Source: Astropecten irregularis | Taxonomy: Eukaryota > Echinodermata > Asteroidea > Paxillosida > Astropectinidae | Length of the DNA: 64,000 nt | Assembly (NCBI GenBank): GCA_963971285.1 | Contig: OZ020265.1 | Coordinates: 3,388,270 to 3,452,269, forward strand | Reading direction: 5' to 3' | Part shown: positions 52,201 through 62,300 of the stretch, piece after piece | Position numbering within the stretch: the first letter of the stretch is position 1 | Layout of the letters: the number at the start of each line of letters is the position of its first letter | Program-made: the position numbers and the translations under genes | The notes under the pieces: model-generated | What the model saw: only the letters and a program-made list of their open reading frames with translations | Database searches by the model: none | Told to the model about the DNA's origin: nothing

Positions 52201-55200
52201 AGGCTAGTTTATTATTTGTATTAACTGTATACTTGATTGCATTGGTCAATCTCTACAGGGCAACTCTCCTGAAGCATTGAAACTAGCCAAGGATATCAAT
52301 GATAGGCTCGCTGGTCTGGAAGCTCAGATCAATGATGCTATTGCTGAAGTCTTGAAGACTAGTATGGGCAAGATGGCTTATACTGCAGGTGGAAAGATGG
52401 CACAAGCCAAAGGATGGCTCAATAATCCTGGTACTGATGACAAAGAAGTTGGTAAGAGCCATAGTCTCTCTCTAGTCTGTTGTCCAATAACTCATGTCTG
52501 ATACAGTTTGCAGAAGCATCTATAGTGCATCTACACACCTCAATGATAATTGCATGAGGAGCCTGGGTAAAAAGCAGAACTTGCTGAGTTTATTCATCTC
52601 ACTTATATACAGTTCAAAAGATGTTATGTAGACTCACGTATGATCAATGGGGTGAAGTGGCCTAGCTACTGGTCTTGTGTGTCCAACTCAAGGTCTTGTG
52701 GTCAATCAACAGATTGTGGGCTTAAATCCAGCCGTGGGTTAGTGGCACAGACATAAATAACCCATAGACTGACAGCGCCCTATTTAAATGCATGACGGGG
52801 TACCGCAATTGTGACGGCACCCAACTATTTACCCAACTATGGGCAAGAAAAGTTACTTTTACGCATGTTTGAATAGAGGGGATTTATTCTAACGGGAAAT
52901 TCTAGATGAAAACGAATTGGTATCAACTTTAAACCCATTGGAGCATTAGGTTTACCTCACATACCATTGCACAGTAATCTCAAATAATGGAAAGATTGAA
53001 TGAAAACGTTTGTGTTTGAAATTTCATCTTAATTTTATGAGAGGGAACTAGCGCAGGATTACGTGTGCAACTGGCACACTATGCCCATACGTTTTTTTAG
53101 ATGCCGTCCGTTTCTAAAATTACGTGCTCACGCCCTCTGCTGTCGGTCTATAGGTTATTTATATCTATGGCTAGTGGTGCTTGCATCCTTGGGCAAGACG
53201 CTTTGTCACATATTGCTCCTCTTCACCCAGGTGTAAATGGGTACCTGCGAGGGTAGAGATGGCTTTGTGGTTTGATTAGCCTCTGTGCACCTTACGGTAG
53301 CCGGGGCTTAATTATACTCTTCAGGGAGTTGAGATGGTTTCAGGAATGTAAATGTAGCCCAATGACCAGGTATATGTCTGTACGGCACTTTGATCTTCTT
53401 GTAAAGGTGCCTTATAAATACCCTAAGGTACAGTGCAGGATTGGTAACATACCCAAACAGAAATGTTCACAGATTTACCTATAACTTACAGGGTATGAAG
53501 ATGGTGCTGGGAGAAACATACCCCTAAAATATTTCTGCCTGAAATGGTGTATTTATCCACAAGTTAGTAAAACAACGACCGAAAACAGTTTTGATCTCAG
53601 GGTAAGATCAAACCATTCTTTATGTTTTATATAAGAAAAATTGAGTCACGTTTTTGCTATTTTCTCGTGACTCAATGTGCAAGCTTATCATTTCATGTAC
53701 ATGTTGGATTAGACAAAGTGTAAGTCCTGCTCTGTGACCTTACAATCATATATTATACCTTTAATGAACTGCATTTCTTGCTCCTTGTAGGTTACCGTGC
53801 TGTCAAAGATATCATAGAGACTGGTCGTCAGATAGCCAATACCTGTGAAGACTTGCACCAACGTAATGCTCTTCTCCAGCTTTGTAACGAGGCAGAAACT
53901 TTGAATGAACACTTGAAGGAGCTTTGCAGGAGAGGCCAGGTAAGATTGCTTCATATTGTGCCTGCACTTGTCTGCTATACAGACAAATTCTGACATTTAC
54001 AGGCAACATTTTACTTATGGTAATGATAAATTTAGGTGTGCTCAGTTTTGTTGTGTGTAGGTGTGTCTACATCAAATTCCATAATATCTGCACCTTCATT
54101 CAAGACATTTAAGTCTTCTTTGAGGCTGCTGATTTCTCCCAAATGACTGTTCATACGATCTGAATACCGCAATGTTGACTGATGATCCAAAACAGCAGAA
54201 ACATGTTTGAACTGAACTTCTCTGGTCCTTGAATACTGCATTGCATACTGAGTAATACTGAGTAATACTGAGTGACACTGAGTGGTACCGAGTGGTACTG
54301 AGTGATACTGCGTAATACTTAGTGATACTGAGTAATACTGAATAATAATAAATAAAACTGACTGATAGTGAGTGATATTGAGTGAAACTGAGTGGTACTG
54401 AGTGATATTGAGTGATACTGAGTAATGCCGAGTGATACTGAGTAATACTGTGTGATACTGAGTGATACTGAGTGATACTGAGTGATGCTGAGTAATACTG
54501 AGTAATACTGAATAATACTGAATGATAGTGAGTGAAACAGTGATATTGAGTGATACTCAGTTATAATGAATGATACTGTGTGATATTGAGTAATACTGAA
54601 TAATACCTCAATACTGAAAAATACTGAATAATACTGAATGATAGTGAGTGATAGCGAGTGAAACTGAGTAATGCTGAGTAATACTGAGTGATACTGAGTA
54701 AAACTAAGTGATACTGAGTGATACTGAGTGATACTGAGTGATACTGAGTAAAACTGAGTGGTATTGAGTGAAACTGAGTAATACTGAGTGATGCTGAGTG
54801 ATGCTGAGTAATACTGAATAATACTGAGTAATACTGAATAATACTGAATGATAGTGAGTGAAACTGAGTGGTACTGAGTGATATTGACTGATACTCAGTA
54901 ATAATGGGTGATACTGTGTGATATTGAGTAATACTGAATAATACCTTAATACTGAATAATACTGAATAATACTGAATGATAGTGAGTGATAGTGAGTGAT
55001 ACTTAGTGATACTGAGTGATACTGAGTGATACTGAGTGATACTGAGTGATACTGAGTAATACTGAGTGATACTGAGTGATACTGAGTAATACTGCATTGC
55101 AAACCGAGTAATACTGAGTAATACTGAGTGATGCTACGTAATACTGAGTGATATTGAATAATACCTGAATAATACCTTAATACTGAATAATACTGAATAA

Positions 55201-56356
55201 TACTGAATGATAGTGAGTGATAGTGAGTGAAACTGAGTAATGCTGAGTAATACTGAGTGATACTGAGTAATACTGAGTAATACTGAGTAATACTGAGTGA
55301 TACTGAGTGATACTGAGTAATACTGCATTGCAAACCGAGTAATACTGAGTGATGCTACGTAATACTGAGTGATATTGAATAATACCTGAATGCCAAATAA
55401 TACTGAATGATAGTGAATGATAGTGAATGATACTGAGTGAAACTGAGTGGTACTGAGTGATACTGAGTTATAATGAGTGATACTTTGTGATATTGAGTAA
55501 TACTGAATAATACCTGAATACTGAATAATACTGAATGATAGTGAGTGATAGTAAGTGAAACTGAGTAATGCTGAGTAATACTGAGTGATACTGAATGATA
55601 CTGAGAAATGCTGAGTGATGCTGAGTAAAACTGATTACTGAGTAATACTGAGTGATACTGATTGATACTGAGTAATACTGCATTGCAAACTGAGTAATTC
55701 TGAGTAATACTGAGTGATACTGCGTGGTACTGCGTAATACTGAGTGATACTAAATAATACCTGAATACCAAATAATTCTGAATGATACTGAATGATACTG
55801 AGTGGTACTGAGTGGTACTGAGTGGTACTGAGTAATACTGAGTAATACTGAGTAACACTGAGTATTACTGGTCCTTGAATACTGCATTGGAAACTGAGTG
55901 ATACTGAGTGATACTGCGTATTACTGAGTGATACTGAATAATACCTGAATACCAAACAAAACTGAATGATACTGAGTGAAACTGAGTGGAACTGAGTGGT
56001 ACTGAGTGATTCTGAGTGATACTGAGTAATACTGAGTAATATTGAGTAATACTGAGTAATACTGAGTGATACTGAGTGATACTGGATGATACTGAGTAAT
56101 ACTGAGTAATACTGAGTAATACTGAGTAATACTGGTCCTTGAATAATGCATTGCAAACTGAGTAATACTGAGTAATACTGAGTGATACTGCATAATACTG
56201 AGTGATACTGAATAATACCTGAATGCCAAATAATACTGAATGATAGTGAATGAATCTGAGTGAAACTGAGTGGTACTGAGTGATAGTGAGTGAAACTGAG
56301 TGGTACTGAGTGATACTGAGTGATACTGAGTAATACTGAATAATACCTGTATACTG

Positions 56357-56387
<31 letters not shown>

Positions 56388-59300
56388 AAGGCATTTATAT
56401 AGCGTTCTTACACAATGGTATCACAACGCTTTACAATAACTGGAACACAATACAAATTACAGTTACAATACAAAGCTACTCAACTGAATAATAATGAATA
56501 ATACTGGATGATAGTGAGTGATAGTGAGTGAAACTGAGTAATACTGAGTAATACTGAGTAATACTGAGTAATACTGATTAATACTGAGAGGTACTGAGTG
56601 ATACTGAGTGATACTGAATAAAACTGAGTAATACTGAATAATACTGAATAATACTGAATGATAGTGAGTGATAGTGAGTGATAGTGAGTGATAGTGAGTG
56701 ATAGTGAGTGATAGTGAGTAATACTGAGTAATACTGATTAATACTGAGTGATACTGAGTGATACTGAGTGATACTGAATAAAACTGAGTAATACTGAATA
56801 ATACTGAATAATACTGAATGATAGTGAGTGATAGTGAGTGATAGTGAGTGATAGTGAGTGATAGTGAGTGATAGTGAGTGATAGTGAGTGATAGTGAGTG
56901 ATAGTGAGTGATAGTGAGTGATAGTGAGTGATAGTGAGTGATAGTGAGTGAAACTGAATAGTACTGAGTGATACTGAGTGAATAAATTATTATTCTTGGT
57001 GACACTGAGTAAACCTGAGTGACACTGAGTAAACCTGAGGGACACTGAGTAATACTGAGTTATACTTAGTAATACAAAGTAATACTGAGTTAATACTGTG
57101 TACTGGGGAACAAAAGACTTAGTGCACATATTACTGCCAGGAAATGTGTCCGTTTTCACTGTTTTCTCAAAAAGTGGGCACTGTATGGTACTGAAAATTT
57201 CACAGATGGCTGTTATTGTATCTTCCTTGATATTTTTGCCCATGAATGTGCCTTTTTAATGATTTTTTTTATGACGTATGATATTACCTTTTAATGCGTT
57301 CCAGCTAGAATCCAGACTAACATTTCAGATATGGTATCTTTGTCTAGGGTAATACTCCACAGGCAGAAGCTACTGCTAAGAAGTTATCATCTAAGCTAGA
57401 TGGAATCAATGAGAAGATGACAGAGATTGTCATGGGTCAGGTTACAGCAGACTTCCTGGATCCATTGTCTGCTAGTCATAAACTACGTGAGGCTGCAGTA
57501 GCACCTGAAGGTATGTAACATCATCATCATAAATAATCATCATCAATTATTTGATGATTTCATCCATTAAAAAGCTGTATTCTCTTCGAGTGATCCCCAT
57601 GTACCATTCTCATGTTGCAACATTGTTAATGCTGCACATATGGATAAAATGATAATTGGGATATAGCAGTATGTGCGTGACTGGTACATGTAATGTATGG
57701 TTTTATGTTGATATTGTATAGGAACACCCCAACGTGCTGCCAATTTTACCAGCAAGGCGCAGATATTTCTTGATGGAAGTAACAATGCAGCAGAAACTGC
57801 CACTCGTTATGCCGGGATTGGAAATGCTGATAAGGACACAGTAGATCAGATTCATCGCCTTAGTAACCAGGTTTGCTTATAGTTTATGTCCGTTGTTAAT
57901 GGCCATGTATTAGGGAGGTTTCGCATCCAAACAGATACGCATATGTTTAGCTATCAGTAAACGTCAACAGCCAATCAGATATTACAACGGATAGCAGAAA
58001 AACTGTGATGAAAAACTGTAAAGTACACAAATACTGGTGACGTACATATATCCGGCGCTCTAACCGTATCTGTTCACTTGCGAAACCTGTCTAATATTGA
58101 CTACTGTGCGATATAGATTGAATTATTCCTTTAAATATGTTCATTATAACCAAACTATAAAAGCCTTTACCGTTGTAACCAGGAGCCAATTTCATAGAGC
58201 TGCTTAAGCACAAAATTTGCTTAATCATGAAAACAGGATTACCAACCAAATATTCATGTGATGTTCAATGCTTTTGACTTGTATTCAGCTACTTGTATAA
58301 TATGTGATCATCATAGTCATTTCTTAATGCAATAAAGTATGAAGTCTGTTTTATTATTTTATTATGGTCAATTGAATAAGTTTTGCTCTTATTTAAAGGT
58401 AGTATCATACTTTAATATAATTGATAGAATAGCTGCGGTCTGTTCATAATATGATTTGTCATGAAATAAAAACAAACCTGTGAAATTTTCAGCTCAATTG
58501 ATCATTGAAAACAGTACAAAACAGCGAAAAACCATTGCAGTTGTTACGTGAATTATGGTAATTGTAATTGTGAGGTTTTGATCTCAGAGATCAAAACTGT
58601 TTCTGTGTTTTGTTTGGCTCATTTCTGGAAAACTACAGCATTTCAGGCAGAACAAATTTAATGGTATGTTTGTATCAGGTCCATCTTTATACCCTCTAGA
58701 TTATCTTAAATCTGTGAACATTTCAGTTTTGGTTTCCTACCAACGTATGATACTACCTTTAAGAGAATTCTTTCCCAGATGTTTTATATTTGAGGATTCG
58801 TGGTTGATCATAGTGTTTGTTATTTACAGGTGAAGGAGATGGCTCCACAGTATGTATCAGCAGCTCGTATTGTACTGATGAATCCTGACAACAAGGTAAT
58901 CAATGTACAATCTCACTACATACATCACATCTATACATTAGAGTACATATTACCATCCTACATAACTGTTAATGAGAAACTTGGGAAAACTTATCTTTAA
59001 TGATACACTGCAGCATCCCACGTATATCAATTAGTATATGCAAAGCCTCAAATCTTTCTTAATTCAATGGTGCAAAGCCTAATTTGCATATTTTCTATCT
59101 CCCTTCCAAAATAATTTAATATTCATGATTTACTGCGGTACCCGCCGCGATATTGGATTTGATTCACCCAGCTGACCCCAGCTAGCTTGGCGGCCTAGTG
59201 GTATGGCATCTGTACTAGTAAGCAGGAGGTCGTGGATTCGAATCACACCTAAGCCAGCACATGATTTTTTCACTTGCACTCACAAGCCCTGGGTATACAG

Positions 59301-62300
59301 TGCTCATCCATGTCGGTGAAGGTCAAGACTAATTTGCATATTATCTATTTCCCGACCAAAATAATTTAATATTCCTGATATATCAATGATGTCCAGTGTT
59401 GTAATAGTATCTAGTTGGTGTTAATAGGTTGCAGTATCTCATGTATATCCAGTGTTGTAATAGTGTCTTGTTGGTGTTAATAGGTTGCAGTATCCCACAT
59501 ATATCCAGTGTTGTAATAGTGTCTTGTTGGTGTTAATAGGTTGCAGTATCTCACGTATATCCAGTGTTGTAATAGTGTCTTGTTGGTGTTAATAGGTTGC
59601 AGTATCTCACGTATATCCAGTGTTGTAATAGTGTCTTGTTGGTGTTAATAGGTTGCAGTATCCCACATATATCCAGTGTTGTAATAGTGTCTTGTTGGTG
59701 TTAATAGGTTGCAGTATCTCACCTATATCCAGTGTTGTAATAGTGTCTTGTTGGTGTTAATAGGTTGCAGTATCCCACATATATCCAGTGTTGTAATAGT
59801 GTCTTGTTGGTGTTAATAGGTTGCAGTATCTCACGTATATCCAGTGTTGTAATAGTGTCTTGTTGGTGTTAATAGGTTGCAGTATCTCACATATATCCAG
59901 TGTTGTAATAGTGTCTTGTTGGTGTTAATAGGTTGCAGTATCTCACGTTTATCCAGTGTTGTAATAGTGTCTTGTTGGTGTTAATAGGTTGCAGTATCCC
60001 ACATATATCCAGTGTTGTAATAGTGTCTTGTTGGTGTTAATAGGTTGCAGTATCCCACATATATCCAGTGTTGTAATAGTGTCTTGTTGGTGTTAATAGG
60101 TTGCAGTATCCCACATATATCCAGTGTTGTAATAGTGTCTTGTTGGTGTTAATAGGTTGCAGTATCTCACGTATATCCAGTGTTGTAATAGTGTCTTGTT
60201 GGTGTTAATAGGTTGCAGTATCTCACATATATCCAGTGTTGTAATAGTGTCTTGTTGGTGTTAATAGGTTGCAGTATCTCACGTATATCCAGTGTTGTAA
60301 TAGTGTCTTGTTGGTGTTAATAGGTTGCAGTATCCCACATATATCCAGTGTTGTAATAGTGTCTTGTTGGTGTTAATAGGTTGCAGTATCTCACGTATAT
60401 CCAGTGTTGTAATAGTGTCTTGTTGGTGTTAATAGGTTGCAGTATCCCACATATATCCAGTGTTGTAATAGTGTCTTGTTGGTGTTAATAGGTTGCAGTA
60501 TCTCACGTATATCCAGTGTTGTAATAGTGTCTTGTTGGTGTTAATAGGTTGCAGTATCTCACGTATATCCAGTGTTGTAATAGTGTCTTGTTGGTGTTAA
60601 TAGGTTGCAGTATCTCACGTATATCCAGTGTTGTAATAGTGTCTTGTTGGTGTTAATAGGTTGCAGTATCTCACGTATATCCAGTGTTGTAATAGTGTCT
60701 TGTTGGTGTTAATAGGTTGCAGTATCTCACGTATATCCAGTGTTGTAATAGTGTCTTGTCGGTGTTAATAGGTTGCAGTATCTCACGTATATCGAGTGTT
60801 GTAATAGTGTCTTGTTGGTGTTAATAGGTTGCAGTATCCCACATATATCCAGTGTTGTAATAGTGTCTTGTTGGTGTTAATAGGTTGCAGTATCTCATGT
60901 ATATCCAGTGTTGTAATAGTGTCTTGTTGGTGTTAATAGGTTGCAGTATCTCACGTATATCCAGTGTTGTAATAGTGTCTTGTTGGTGTTAATAGGTTGC
61001 AGTATCTCACATATATCCAGTGTTGTAATAGTGTCTTGTTGGTGTTAATAGGTTGCAGTATCTCACATGGATGGAATGAAGAGAGAGTGGGAAGAAGCCA
61101 TGGAGGAGCTTGATAATAAGTTGACCTCATCTTTGGACGTTCCTGCATTCATGAAGGCTTCAGGTATGAATTTTAGCAACTTTTATCTAGATTTTATCTT
61201 CTTGTCTTAAATATAACTCTAGTCTATTTAGTTTGTATGAAACAAAGTTAGTTCTGTATTTGTTAGTAACCAGCGATTTCAAAATGTATGTAGCGCCTTT
61301 GATCACTTTGTAAGTGGAATTGTCTGCGCACTATAAATACAAATGATTATTATTATTATTATGTTTTGACGTGCATCTTTCATATGATAATTCAAGTATT
61401 AAGGTTTTCTGTTCTTGACATGTTGTACATGTACTGTGTGCCAACAAATCACAGGCAACTTGGATGTGCATTCTTCTGGTCACTTCACACAATGTAACAA
61501 CAGAGACCAAGTAACACAAAATTAGATTGTTGTAATGAAAAACTCACTATAAATGTTGCCCTGTGAAGGAACTTGACATTTCCTTTGTCATGGTAATACT
61601 TCCATGTGCAGATGTGTTTGGATATTCAGTCTGTGTTATAGATATTCTTGATGGTTTGTTTTGTGGTTGATATAGAGGAAAGTATGAAGAAGCAGACTGA
61701 GTTAGCCAAAGCAGCCGTCATGCAGAACAACCCTCAGTCATATGCATCGTGTCTTCCAAATATCGCACTACGAGCCAAGAATATGGTCAAAGTAGCCAAA
61801 CGAGAAGCTGAGAATACCGAAGACCCAGAGTTTAGACACAAAGTGGATACTGCTGCAGACAAGCTCCAGTCTTGTAAGTTGTTGAATGTCACGCTTCTCT
61901 GCACTTCCTTTTGTGTAGATGAGAAGAGGTCATAGTAATCAGCGTTGTTCCAAAGGGAAGTGTCATTTTTTAGTAAATTACACCGACTCAAATGACACAT
62001 TCCTCATGGTTTCTTTTATAAAGTGAATTATTGACAGTGAGGAGCTCAATATGTTCAAGGTATAATACATGATTGTAAAGCTCACAGAACAGCACTCAAA
62101 CTTTGTCTAATTCAACATCTACATAAAATAACACACCTGTGAATATTTACTAATTTCTGGATAAATACACCATTTCAGGCAGAAATGTTTTAACGGTATT
62201 TTTCTACCAGCCCCATCTTCATATCCTGAAAGTTATACGTAAATCTGATTTCATTTGTGTTTGTGTATGTTACCAATCCTGTACTGTATGATGCTGTGTG

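Noticed and set aside
54561..57243. Long minus-strand open frames rich in Ser, Ile, Thr, Gln, Tyr (100-220 codons)
   Set aside because: They come from translating a 10-bp minisatellite that lacks stops on that strand. Several frames give similar peptides and there are no splice or family features.
59392..61071. CRISPR-like array
   Set aside because: The repeats are directly adjacent without unique spacers, lie in an animal intron, and include the exon boundary.
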